NCBI RefSeq assembly: GCF_965200405.1
Contig: NZ_OZ241356.1
Coordinates: 1,178,001 to 1,242,000 of the forward strand
Source of the DNA: Glacieibacterium sp965200405
GTDB lineage: Bacteria; Pseudomonadota; Alphaproteobacteria; Sphingomonadales; Sphingomonadaceae
DNA: 64,000 bases
Direction: 5' to 3'
Both the position numbers and the translations under genes were made by a program. This document shows positions 7,978 through 16,042 of this stretch, one piece after another. Numbering within the stretch: the stretch's first letter is position 1; each line of letters begins with the position of its first letter. Under the pieces are notes generated by a model, which ran no database searches, was not told where the DNA came from, and saw only the letters and a program-made list of their open reading frames with translations.

Positions 7978-9252
7978 TTGCACGAAGCATTCAAGGCACG
8001 ACGGATTTTATTGGCAAGCCTGGTTGGCACGGCGGTCGAGTTCTACGACTTCTATATCTACGCCACCGCCGCCAGCCTGGTGTTCGGGCCGCTGTTCTTC
8101 CCGGTGTCGTCGCCGTCGGCCCAACTGCTCGCCGCCTATGCCAGTTTCGGATTGGCATTCTTGGCACGACCGCTCGGCGCGGCCGTATTCGGCCATTTCG
8201 GCGATCGCGTCGGCCGCAAGTCGACGCTGGTCGCCTCGTTGCTGCTGATGGGCGGCTCAACCACCGCTATCGCATTCCTGCCGACCTACATCAGTGTCGG
8301 ATGGATCGCTCCGGCCCTGCTGTGCTTGCTACGCTTTGGTCAAGGATTTGGCCTCGGTGGTGAATGGGGCGGCGCGGCGTTGCTCGCTGTCGAGAACGCG
8401 CCGCCGGGCTGGCGCGGCCGTTTCGGCATGGTGCCGCAACTCGGTGCGCCTGTCGGTTTTCTGATGGCAAACGGTTTTTTTCTCGGGCTCGACCGCTGGC
8501 TAACGCAGGCGCAGTTCATGGCTTGGGGCTGGCGTATACCATTCCTTGCCAGCGCGCTGCTGGTGGCGGTCGGCCTTTGGGTGCGACTTAAGTTGACCGA
8601 GACCCCGGCGTTCAAAGCCGTCGTGGCACGCGGCATGCCGGAAAGTGCGCCGTTCGGCGTCATGCTACGTCAGCATCTTGGCAAGACGGTCACCGCGACC
8701 TTTGCGGTGGTCGCTTGCTTCGCCCTCTATTACATCGCGACGGCTTTCGCGCTCGGCTATGGCACGGTGACTTTGGGTTACAGTCGCACCGGCTTTCTGC
8801 AGATCCAGTTGGCGGCGATCCTGTTCATGGCAGTCGGCATCATAGTAGCCGGTATCCTATCGGACCGCTTCACACCCCGCGGCGTTTTGATTGGTGGCTG
8901 CGTCGGCACGGTCGGCGTCGGGCTGTTGTTGGCACCATTGCTGGCTAGCGGATCGCTGCTGATGGTGTTTCTGTTTTTGGCGTTGGCGTTGCTGGCGATG
9001 GGGTTCGTCTATGGGCCATTAGGGGCGTGGTTGCCGGGGCTGTTTCCGGCGGATGTGCGCTATACCGGGGCGTCGATGGCGTTCAATGTCGGAGGGGTGA
9101 TCGGTGGAGCGCTGACTCCGTTGGCGGCGCAGGCGATGGCGGAATGGGGTGGTTTACCACCGGTGGGATTGTATCTGGCGGGGGCGGCGGGGATCAGTCT
9201 GGTGGCATTGTTGCTGTCGAAATCGCAGGTCAGGCAGCCCGGACTCCGATAG
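7978..9252 (+). CDS. MFS transporter, metabolite:H+ symporter (MHS) type
   Basis: A 424-residue, 12-helix permease. The start region ARRILLASLVGTAVEFYDFYIYA and the loop FGHFGDRVGRKSTL are typical of MHS members (ProP, ShiA, KgtP), which import organic acids, betaines or similar solutes with protons. No ATG or GTG is available between an in-frame TGA at 7927 and the first helix; TTG at 7978, preceded by GGGGA, is the only sensible start. The 3' third uses more TTG, GGA and AAT codons and looks less GC-rich than its neighbours, which may mean acquisition from elsewhere. Its end overlaps the convergent phosphatase gene by 23 bases. Substrate unknown. Confidence 0.85.
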   Translation: MHEAFKARRILLASLVGTAVEFYDFYIYATAASLVFGPLFFPVSSPSAQLLAAYASFGLAFLARPLGAAVFGHFGDRVGRKSTLVASLLLMGGSTTAIAFLPTYISVGWIAPALLCLLRFGQGFGLGGEWGGAALLAVENAPPGWRGRFGMVPQLGAPVGFLMANGFFLGLDRWLTQAQFMAWGWRIPFLASALLVAVGLWVRLKLTETPAFKAVVARGMPESAPFGVMLRQHLGKTVTATFAVVACFALYYIATAFALGYGTVTLGYSRTGFLQIQLAAILFMAVGIIVAGILSDRFTPRGVLIGGCVGTVGVGLLLAPLLASGSLLMVFLFLALALLAMGFVYGPLGAWLPGLFPADVRYTGASMAFNVGGVIGGALTPLAAQAMAEWGGLPPVGLYLAGAAGISLVALLLSKSQVRQPGLR

Positions 9253-9853
9253 TGCCGGCGCCGGTGTGGAGGATGGACTGCACGCCGTTTTCGATGACGA
9301 ATATGGTACCTTGGGGAGCATCGTCGGCGAGGGGAACGCCCTCGTAGGGAGCACCGCCGGCGAGGAGGCCGCGGAGGACCCGGAGGGTGATGCCGTGGCT
9401 GATGACCAGCACCTCGCGGTCGGGAGCGAGGTCGGCGAGCCAGGATTCCAGGCGGGCGGCGATTGCGGGAAACCATTCGCCGTTGGGGGCCTGGACGCTG
9501 AATATTCGGCGTTCGGTCGAGGTAATCGGGCCGATTTCGGCGACAATTTCGGAATACAGCCGGCCTTCCCAGTCGCCGACGTCGATTTCCAGCAGTCGCG
9601 CGTCGGTCCGCACCTCGAAAAAGCCGACCCCGAGCTGCTCCGTCACGATCGCCGCGGTCTGCAGCGTGCGTCCCGAGGGCGAGGCCCAGATGTCGATGTC
9701 GGGCCGCTGACCGAAGTGCGCCGCCAGCGCCGCGCCCATCGCCTCGGCCTGCGCGATGCCGTTGCGGGTCAGCGGGGTGTGCGCCATGTGCCCCTGCATC
9801 CGCGCCGCGGCGTTGAAGACGGTCTCGGCGTGGCGGGCGATGGTCATCCTCAT
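9230..9853 (-). CDS. Histidine phosphatase family protein (phosphoglycerate mutase-like)
   Basis: Cytoplasmic phosphatase of the branch that uses a phospho-histidine intermediate. The N-terminal ARHAET box (RHG motif with Ala in place of Gly), the SPSGRTLQTA segment and the distal SHGITLRVLRG motif provide the catalytic histidines and arginines. 207 residues from ATG 9853; ATG 9847 is an equally good start (AGGAAGG lies just upstream of both). Divergent from the CoA-transferase genes. Substrate cannot be told from sequence; many such proteins act on sugar phosphates or cofactor precursors. Confidence 0.85.
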   Translation of the reverse strand: MRMTIARHAETVFNAAARMQGHMAHTPLTRNGIAQAEAMGAALAAHFGQRPDIDIWASPSGRTLQTAAIVTEQLGVGFFEVRTDARLLEIDVGDWEGRLYSEIVAEIGPITSTERRIFSVQAPNGEWFPAIAARLESWLADLAPDREVLVISHGITLRVLRGLLAGGAPYEGVPLADDAPQGTIFVIENGVQSILHTGAGTIGVRAA

Positions 9854-9903
9854 CGCCTTCCTTTGTAATGACAAAGCCGCGCGCGCAAGCTAGTCCGGCG
9901 CCC

Positions 9904-10605
9904 ATGGCCAAGCATTACACCGACGCCGCTGCCGCCCTCGACGGGCTGTTGTTCGATGGCATGACCATCGCTGCCGGAGGCTTTGGCCTGTGCGGCATCC
10001 CCGAGAAGCTGATCGCCGCGATCGCGACTTCGGGGGTCAAGGACCTGACCATCGTGTCGAACAATGCCGGCGTCGACGGCTTCGGCCTCGGCATCCTGCT
10101 CGGCACGCGCCAGGTGAAAAAAATGATCTCCTCCTATGTCGGCGAGAACAAGGAGTTCGAGCGCCAGTATCTCAGCGGCGAGCTCGAGCTCGAATTCTCC
10201 CCGCAAGGCACGCTCGCCGAGCGCCTGCGCTCCGGCGGTGCCGGCATCCCCGGCTTCTATACCCGCACCGGCGTCGGCACGCTGATCGCGGAAGGCAAGG
10301 AGCACAAGGACTTCGACGGCGAGACCTATATCCTCGAGCGCGGCATCGTCGCCGACCTGGCGATCGTCCACGCCTGGAAGTCCGACCCCTACGGCAACCT
10401 CGTGTTCCGCAAGACCGCCCGCAACTTCAACCCCAACGCCGCGACTTCGGGCAAGATCACCGTCGCCGAGGTCGAGGAGCTGGTCGAGGCCGGCGCGCTC
10501 GACCCCGACGGCATCCACACCCCCGGCGTCTATATCCAGCGCGTCCTGCTCGGCACCGGCTTCGAAAAGCGTATCGAGCAACGCACCGTCCGGGAGCGCG
10601 CATAA
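9904..10605 (+). CDS. scoA: 3-oxoacid CoA-transferase subunit A
   Basis: Alpha subunit of a succinyl-CoA:3-ketoacid (acetoacetate) CoA-transferase, used in ketone-body, PHB or branched-chain acid breakdown. The 233-residue protein starts AKHYTDAAAALDGLLFDGMT and carries the glycine-rich GGFGLCGIPEKL loop near residue 30 and SNNAGVDGFGLGILL. Start at 9904 fits the family; an upstream ATG at 9868 would add 12 residues, and neither has a clear Shine-Dalgarno. The next gene, subunit B, follows with a one-base gap, so the pair is one operon. Confidence 0.93.
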   Translation: MAKHYTDAAAALDGLLFDGMTIAAGGFGLCGIPEKLIAAIATSGVKDLTIVSNNAGVDGFGLGILLGTRQVKKMISSYVGENKEFERQYLSGELELEFSPQGTLAERLRSGGAGIPGFYTRTGVGTLIAEGKEHKDFDGETYILERGIVADLAIVHAWKSDPYGNLVFRKTARNFNPNAATSGKITVAEVEELVEAGALDPDGIHTPGVYIQRVLLGTGFEKRIEQRTVRERA

Positions 10606-10606
10606 C

Positions 10607-11257
10607 ATGGCCACGATCCTCAAGGGCTGGACCCGTGACGAGATGGCGGCGCGTGCCGCGAAGGAGCTGCTCGACGGCTTCTACGTCAACCTGGGTATCG
10701 GCATGCCGACGCTGGTGGCGAACCATGTCGCGCCCGGCGTCGACATCACGCTGCAGTCGGAAAACGGCATGCTCGGCATGGGCCCGTTCCCGTTCGCCGG
10801 CGAGGAAGACCCCGACCTGATCAACGCCGGCAAGCAGACCATCACCGAGCTGCGCCGCACCAGCTATTTCAGCTCCGCCGACAGCTTCGCGATGATCCGC
10901 GGCGGTCACATGGACCTCAGCATCCTGGGTGCGATGGAGGTCGCGGAGAACGGCGACCTGGCCAATTGGATGGTGCCCGGCAAGATGGTCAAGGGCATGG
11001 GCGGCGCGATGGACCTGGTTGCCGGGGCGCGCCGGATCATCGTCCTGATGGAGCATAACGACAAGGCCGGCGGGTCGAAGTTCCGCAAGTCCTGCACGCT
11101 GCCGCTGACCGGGGCGAACGTCGTCGACATGATCATCACCGACCTCGCGGTGTTCGCCCGCGACGACCGCAAGGGTGCGCCGTTCCGCCTGCTGGAGACT
11201 GCGCCGGGCATCACCGCCGACGACATTCGCGCCCGGACCGAAGCGACGTTCATCTGA
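10607..11257 (+). CDS. scoB: 3-oxoacid CoA-transferase subunit B
   Basis: Beta subunit, partner of the gene just upstream. The 216-residue protein contains the active-site block LQSENGMLGMGP, where Glu52 is the residue that forms the glutamyl-CoA thioester intermediate, preceded by YVNLGIGMPTLVAN. Length is normal. It ends 36 bases before the convergent acyltransferase gene, with a hairpin between them. Confidence 0.95.
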   Translation: MATILKGWTRDEMAARAAKELLDGFYVNLGIGMPTLVANHVAPGVDITLQSENGMLGMGPFPFAGEEDPDLINAGKQTITELRRTSYFSSADSFAMIRGGHMDLSILGAMEVAENGDLANWMVPGKMVKGMGGAMDLVAGARRIIVLMEHNDKAGGSKFRKSCTLPLTGANVVDMIITDLAVFARDDRKGAPFRLLETAPGITADDIRARTEATFI

Positions 11258-11264
11258 CCTGCGC

Positions 11265-11284
11265 CCTCTCCCACCGGGGAGAGG
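11265..11284. terminator. Short bidirectional hairpin between scoB and acyltransferase gene
   Basis: Arms CCTCTCCC (11265-11272) and GGGAGAGG (11277-11284) with a 4-base loop lie between two convergent stop codons. No T-run, so it is a stem of plausible but unproven terminator activity. Confidence 0.45.
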
Positions 11285-11293
11285 AAGCAGAAA

Positions 11294-12382
11294 TCACGGT
11301 GCGGCGGCTTCGGCGGCGCGGACGCTGCGGGTGCCCAGCTTGCTGCGGCGGGTCAGCCAGGCCCGCACCGGCTCGTCGTAGAAGCGCGCCAGCACCAGCG
11401 CGAGCATCATGCCGAACGCCAGCAGCCCGAACGTTCCGACGTGGCTCAAGGCCGAGAATTCGATCCCGAACAGCCGCGCGCAGGCCAGCGAAGCCCCGGA
11501 GATCAGGGCGACCTGGATGACGTACAGCGGGTAGGAAATCTTGCCGAGCGCCAGCGCCAGCCAGCGCAGCCAGCCCTGCGGCTCGCGACAGGCGCCCATG
11601 TAGACGATCGTCGGGAACACCGCGACGACCATCGCCACGTCGTAGATCGCCCGCCACGCCGGCGCGACATGCCCGGCAAACACCGCGCCGAGCACGATCG
11701 CCCAAATCCACGCCGGCACGCCCCGCGACGGACGCGCCTGCTGGACACGATAGATCGCGACGCCCGCGAAGAAGGTGAAGACGACCCGCCCGCCGCCGCC
11801 GAGGAAGTTGGACCAGTCGAAGCCGCTGTCGAGCGAGCCGAAGGTTCCGGCGGTCGCGACCAGCAGCCCGGCACCGACCGCCACCACCAGCGCCAGCCGG
11901 CCGGCCCGCATGCGCGGTCCCAGAACCGCGAAGACGATGCTGATCGTCAGCTCCCAGAACAGCGACCACGCCGGGCCGTTGAGCGGGAACGGCGAGGTGA
12001 CGCCCGACACGGCCGGCGGCGTCGGCAGCATGAACAGGCCGAACAGCGCCGACGGCACCAGCCCGTGCCAGGCGACCGGCTGACCGGCCGGGGTGCCGGC
12101 GATGTGGACGAACAGCACGGCAAGCGTGCCGAGGATGTACATCGGCCACAGCCGGATGAAGCGCGCCAGCATGAAACGCCCGGTCGACAGGTCGCGATTG
12201 AGCCGCTCGCCATAGGCATGCGCGAGGACGAAGCCGCTGATCATGAAGAACAGGTCGACCGCGAGATAGCTGCCCGGCAGCCACCACGCCCAGGCCCGGC
12301 TCGGCACATGCCGCGTGAACACTGCGACCGCCGCGAGTCCACGCAGGCCGTCGAGCGTCGCAAAGGTCGTCTTCTTCAACAC
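11294..12382 (-). CDS. OafA/YrhL-type acyltransferase (acyltransferase 3 family)
   Basis: A 362-residue membrane protein with about ten hydrophobic segments. The opening TFATLDGLRGLAAVAVFTRH and the following DLFFMISGFVLAHAYGERL are the diagnostic N-terminal blocks of membrane O-acyltransferases that acetylate or acylate cell-surface sugars. The conserved Arg and His of this family (LRG, TRH) are present. The acceptor is unknown; no polysaccharide genes are near. Confidence 0.85.
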   Translation of the reverse strand: MLKKTTFATLDGLRGLAAVAVFTRHVPSRAWAWWLPGSYLAVDLFFMISGFVLAHAYGERLNRDLSTGRFMLARFIRLWPMYILGTLAVLFVHIAGTPAGQPVAWHGLVPSALFGLFMLPTPPAVSGVTSPFPLNGPAWSLFWELTISIVFAVLGPRMRAGRLALVVAVGAGLLVATAGTFGSLDSGFDWSNFLGGGGRVVFTFFAGVAIYRVQQARPSRGVPAWIWAIVLGAVFAGHVAPAWRAIYDVAMVVAVFPTIVYMGACREPQGWLRWLALALGKISYPLYVIQVALISGASLACARLFGIEFSALSHVGTFGLLAFGMMLALVLARFYDEPVRAWLTRRSKLGTRSVRAAEAAAP

Positions 12383-12515
12383 CGCAACCCCGAGTCGACG
12401 GATAACGCGCCTTCTATAGAGGCGGCGGGGTAAAGCCGAAACGACGGTTATGGGTTAGTCGCTGCGCGGTTTGACAGTCGACCCGCGAGCTTCCACCAGA
12501 TCGGCGATCTTTCTG

Positions 12516-12658
12516 CACCCTCCCCCCACGCGCAGCGTAGAGTGGGGAGGGCCGGGGTGGGGGCTCTTGCGCTCAGACAGCGGGACGCCGAAGGGCGCCC
12601 CCACCCCGACCCTCCCCACTCTCGGTTCGCGAAGACGCTCACCGTGGGGGGAGGGAGC
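12516..12658. repeat. REP-like palindromic element, family B, copy 1
   Basis: Two units in opposite orientation, 12516-12565 and about 12596-12658. Each unit holds CCCTCCCC and GTGGGGAGGG arms and a tail GGGGTGGGGG; the second unit read in reverse matches the first apart from a longer loop. It fills most of the 311-base gap between the acyltransferase gene and the DUF72 gene. The same element recurs at 27534-27662. Likely a BIME-type pair of REP sequences. No transposase is nearby. Confidence 0.75.
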
Positions 12659-12693
12659 AGACAGTGAGGCAGTCGAGGGCAGGAGCAATCAGC

Positions 12694-13449
12694 ATGACGA
12701 TTCGCGTTGGCGTCGGGGGCTGGACCTATGAGCCGTGGCGGGGGGTGTTCTATCCGGAGGGCCTGCGGCAGGCGGACGAACTCAAGCATTCGAGCCGGCA
12801 ACTGACCGCGATCGAGATCAACGGCACCTTCTATGGCTCGCAAAAGCCGGCGAGCTTCAAGAAGTGGCACGACGAGACTCCCGACGACTTCCAGTTCTCG
12901 CTGAAAGGGCCGCGCTACGCGGTCAACCGGCGGGTGCTGGGCGAGGCGGGGGAGTCGATCGATCGCTTCTTCACCACCGGGCTCGACCAGCTCGGCGACA
13001 AGCTCGGGCCGATCCTGTGGCAGTTCGCCGGGACCAAGCAGTTCCAGGCCGACGACATGGCGGCGTTCGTCGCGCTGCTGCCCGAGAAGCTCGGCGAGCG
13101 GCGGTTGCGCCATGCGCTGGAGGTTCGGCACGAGAGTTTCCGCGATCCGGCGTTCCTCGATCTGGCGCGGCGGCACAATATCGCGGCGGTGTTCGCCGAT
13201 GCCGACAAATATCCGACGCCGCTCGACGCCGCCGACGAGCCGACCGCCGATTTCGTCTATGCCCGGCTGCAGCGCTGCGCCGAGGACGTGGACACCGGCT
13301 ATGACGGCCCGGCCCTCGACGCCTGGGCGGAGGTGGCGCGGGGCTGGTCGGCGGGCGGCAAGCGCGACGTGTTCGTCTATTTCATCTCGGGCGCGAAGGT
13401 GCGCGCGCCGGCGGCGGCGGTGGCGCTGATCGAACGGCTGGGCCGGTAG
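12694..13449 (+). CDS. DUF72 domain-containing protein
   Basis: A 251-residue protein of the YecE/DUF72 family, a TIM-barrel fold of unknown function. It begins with the family signature IRVGVGGWTYEPWRGVFYP, followed by IEINGTFYGSQKPASF, FQFSLKGPR, and ALEVRHESFRDPAF. GCAGGAG nine bases before ATG 12694 supports this start over an upstream ATG at 12664. Flanked on both sides by REP-like elements of two different families. Confidence 0.9.
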   Translation: MTIRVGVGGWTYEPWRGVFYPEGLRQADELKHSSRQLTAIEINGTFYGSQKPASFKKWHDETPDDFQFSLKGPRYAVNRRVLGEAGESIDRFFTTGLDQLGDKLGPILWQFAGTKQFQADDMAAFVALLPEKLGERRLRHALEVRHESFRDPAFLDLARRHNIAAVFADADKYPTPLDAADEPTADFVYARLQRCAEDVDTGYDGPALDAWAEVARGWSAGGKRDVFVYFISGAKVRAPAAAVALIERLGR

Positions 13450-13484
13450 CGGCCCCGGGTCATCGAGCGGGATTGCGGACCCCT

Positions 13485-13606
13485 CCCCGTCATCCCGGCG
13501 AAGGCCGGGACCCATCACCACTGTAGCAGGCAATGATGCCCGACGGTCCCGCGGCAAGCCCAAAATCGGTGGCGAATGGGTCCCGGCCTTCGCCGGGATG
13601 ACGGGG
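13485..13606. repeat. REP-like palindromic element, family A, copy 1
   Basis: A perfect 31-bp inverted repeat: left arm 13485-13515, right arm 13576-13606, 60 bases apart. Each arm itself contains the palindrome CCCGGCGAAGGCCGGG. The same arm recurs at 30345-30371. This lies in the 324-base gap 13450-13773; the rest of that gap holds no gene that I can support, only the presumed promoter of the PAP2 gene. Confidence 0.85.
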
Positions 13607-13773
13607 TCGGTCGGGAGGGCCGGACCACCACTCCCACCCGGCAAATAATCGCAACACCTATCGGTTCGCCTGCGAAACGGAGTAAGAGCGCCTCCGATAC
13701 GTATTTCAGACACCCGGCGTTCATCATCATGGCCCGAATGGGGCAATTCGGGTGCAGCGGCGATTGAACAGGC

Positions 13774-14823
13774 GTGAAGGCAGTGGCGTTGCAAGTCTCG
13801 GAACGGTCGGTATCGCAGTTCGAAATCGATGCGGCGGCACCATCGGCCCCGGCTTCCGCCGCCGGTGCGCCCGGCCTGATCCCGCTGTCGTGGATCTTCG
13901 GGGCGCTGGCCGTGACGGTCGCGACGATCACCCTGTTCATGATGCGCGCCGACCTCGGCATCTCGCTGTCGGTCGACCTCAAGATCCTGTTGTTCGTCTA
14001 TCTCGTCGGTGTCACCGCGGCGCTGTATTACTGGCATGACGCGCGCACCGAATGGCAGCGCGCGATGCACGACACGGTCGAGCATGTCAGCCTGTTCGCG
14101 CTGGTCTGCCTGCTCGGCACCGTCGCCACCTATCCGGCAGCCGCGGCGAGCAGCGGTTTTGCCGACGCGGCGCTGCAGCGTGCCGACGTGCTGATGCGGC
14201 TCGACTGGCTGGCGTGGTACGGCGTCGTCGCGGCGCACCCGCTGCTCCAGCTCGTCGAGCGCTTCGCCTATGAGAGCATCTACGTCAGCCCGGCGATCCT
14301 GCTGGGCTATTTCGCCTATGCCGGGCGCAAGCCGGAGGCGCGGCTGTTCATCGCGTCGTTCTGGCTGGCGGCGGTGATGACCATCCTGATCTTCACGCTG
14401 ATGCCCGCCGAGGGGCCGCTGGCGTTCCTGAGCCACGGGCATTTCAGCTACATGCCCGAAAGCGCGCTCGACCAGCAGCAGCTGATCCCGCTGCTGCGGC
14501 TGCATCATCTCAACTCGGTCAACCTCGGTGCCCTGAAGGGGCTGGTCAGCGCGCCGAGCTTCCACGCCGCCAGTGCGACGCTGTTCATCGTCGCCGCCTG
14601 GCCGATCCGGACGCTGCGCTGGCCGCTGCTGCTGCTCAACCTGGCGATGCTGATGTCGACCCCCGTCGAGGGCACGCATTATTTCATCGACGTGCCTGCC
14701 GGCATCGCCGTCGCGCTGCTCGCCATGGCGGCGATGCGTCGTGTCGCGGCCTGGTTTGCCCTGACCGAAGCGTCGATTTCGGCGGCAGATAGTACCTACC
14801 CCCGGACGCCGCACCCGCTATAG
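13774..14823 (+). CDS. PAP2-superfamily membrane phosphatase
   Basis: A 349-residue multi-pass membrane protein. Helices run from about residue 35 to the end. The PAP2 signature is in the C-terminal half: PSFHAASATLF (catalytic-pocket histidine) and GTHYFIDVPAGI (second histidine and aspartate), the layout of inositol-phosphorylceramide synthase/AUR1-like PAP2 proteins, which is of interest because sphingomonads make sphingolipids. Start is a GTG at 13774 with no clear Shine-Dalgarno; the GTG at 13783 is also possible. The lipid substrate is not known. Confidence 0.8.
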   Translation: MKAVALQVSERSVSQFEIDAAAPSAPASAAGAPGLIPLSWIFGALAVTVATITLFMMRADLGISLSVDLKILLFVYLVGVTAALYYWHDARTEWQRAMHDTVEHVSLFALVCLLGTVATYPAAAASSGFADAALQRADVLMRLDWLAWYGVVAAHPLLQLVERFAYESIYVSPAILLGYFAYAGRKPEARLFIASFWLAAVMTILIFTLMPAEGPLAFLSHGHFSYMPESALDQQQLIPLLRLHHLNSVNLGALKGLVSAPSFHAASATLFIVAAWPIRTLRWPLLLLNLAMLMSTPVEGTHYFIDVPAGIAVALLAMAAMRRVAAWFALTEASISAADSTYPRTPHPL

Positions 14824-14855
14824 TCCCGGCGTTACCGGGGACCCAGAGGACAAGA

Positions 14856-15968
14856 ATGAAGGCGACTGTCGAACGCGCGACCCTGCTCAAGTGCCTGGCG
14901 CACATCCAGTCGGTGGTCGAGCGGCGCAATACCATCCCGATCCTGTCGAACGTGCTGATCGAGGCACGCGACGACGGCTTGCGGCTGATGGCGACCGATC
15001 TCGACCTGCAGGTCGTCGAGACGATCCCGGCGACGGTCTCGCAGCCCGGCGCCACCACGGTCGGCGCGCACACGCTGTTCGACATCGTCCGCAAGCTGTC
15101 GGAGGGCTCGCAGGTCGAGCTGGCGGTCGCGGCCGAGAAGATGACCATCGTCGCCGGTCGCGCCCGGTTCAGCCTGGCCACCCTCAAGCGCGACGACTTC
15201 CCGGTGATCGCCGAGACCGACTTGCCGACCGCGTTTACGGTGCCGGCGGCGACGCTGCGCCAGATCATCGACAGCACGCGCTTCGCCATCTCCACCGAGG
15301 AGACGCGCTATTATCTCAACGGCATCTTCCTGCACGTCGTCGACGGCGCCTCGCCCAAGCTGCGCGCCGTCGCCACCGATGGCCACCGGCTGGCGCGGAT
15401 CGAGCTCGACCGGCCCGAGGGTGCCGAGGGCATGCCCGACGTCATCGTGCCGCGTAAGTGCGTCGGCGAACTGCGCAAGCTGCTGGACGAGGTCGATGCC
15501 GAGGTCGAGGTGTCGCTGTCGGCATCGAAGATCCGCTTCAAGCTGGGCGCGGCGGTGCTGACCTCAAAGCTCATCGACGGCACCTTCCCCGACTACAGCC
15601 GCGTCATCCCGACCGGCAACGACAAGCTGTTGAAGATCGACGTGAAAAGCCTCGCCGAGGGTGTCGACCGCGTCGCCGCGATCGCCACGACGGAGAAGAC
15701 CCGCGCCGTCAAGATCGCGCTGGGCCGCGACAAGGTCACGCTGTCGGTGACCTCGCCGGAGAACGGCACCGCGGCGGAGGAAGTCCCCGCCGACTACACC
15801 AGCCCGGAGTTCGAGGTCGGCTTCAACTACCGCTATCTGCTCGACATCCTCGGGCAGGTCGGGACGGAGCTGGTCGATATCCATTTGAACGACGCCGCCG
15901 CACCGACGCTGATCCGCGAGAAGGACGATTCGCCGGCGCTGTACGTGCTCATGCCGATGCGGGTCTGA
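14856..15968 (+). CDS. dnaN: DNA polymerase III subunit beta (sliding clamp)
   Basis: Ring-forming processivity clamp of the replicase. 370 residues, normal length, beginning MKATVERATLLKCLAHIQSVVERR and ending with the canonical PALYVLMPMRV. AGAGGA precedes the ATG at good spacing. A CCCGG/CCGGG mini-hairpin at 14824-14840 may separate it from the PAP2 gene. Recf and gyrB follow on the same strand 2.4 and 4 kb further on. Confidence 0.97.
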   Translation: MKATVERATLLKCLAHIQSVVERRNTIPILSNVLIEARDDGLRLMATDLDLQVVETIPATVSQPGATTVGAHTLFDIVRKLSEGSQVELAVAAEKMTIVAGRARFSLATLKRDDFPVIAETDLPTAFTVPAATLRQIIDSTRFAISTEETRYYLNGIFLHVVDGASPKLRAVATDGHRLARIELDRPEGAEGMPDVIVPRKCVGELRKLLDEVDAEVEVSLSASKIRFKLGAAVLTSKLIDGTFPDYSRVIPTGNDKLLKIDVKSLAEGVDRVAAIATTEKTRAVKIALGRDKVTLSVTSPENGTAAEEVPADYTSPEFEVGFNYRYLLDILGQVGTELVDIHLNDAAAPTLIREKDDSPALYVLMPMRV

Positions 15969-16042
15969 GCCGGCGGGTCTGAGGCCGGACGCCGCACCCG
16001 GGCCGGGCCGCCGCTAAATCCGGGTCCGGGCGTTGGGGCGGG

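Noticed and set aside
13485..13606. Rho-independent terminator for the DUF72 gene.
   Set aside because: The arms are 60 bases apart, lack a T-run and recur at 30345-30447, so a REP-like element is the better description.
12448..14814. A 788-codon open frame on the minus strand covering the DUF72 and PAP2 genes.
   Set aside because: It is antisense to two well-supported genes, is composed of Arg/Gly/His-rich sequence without domain motifs, and arises from GC-rich third-position bias.
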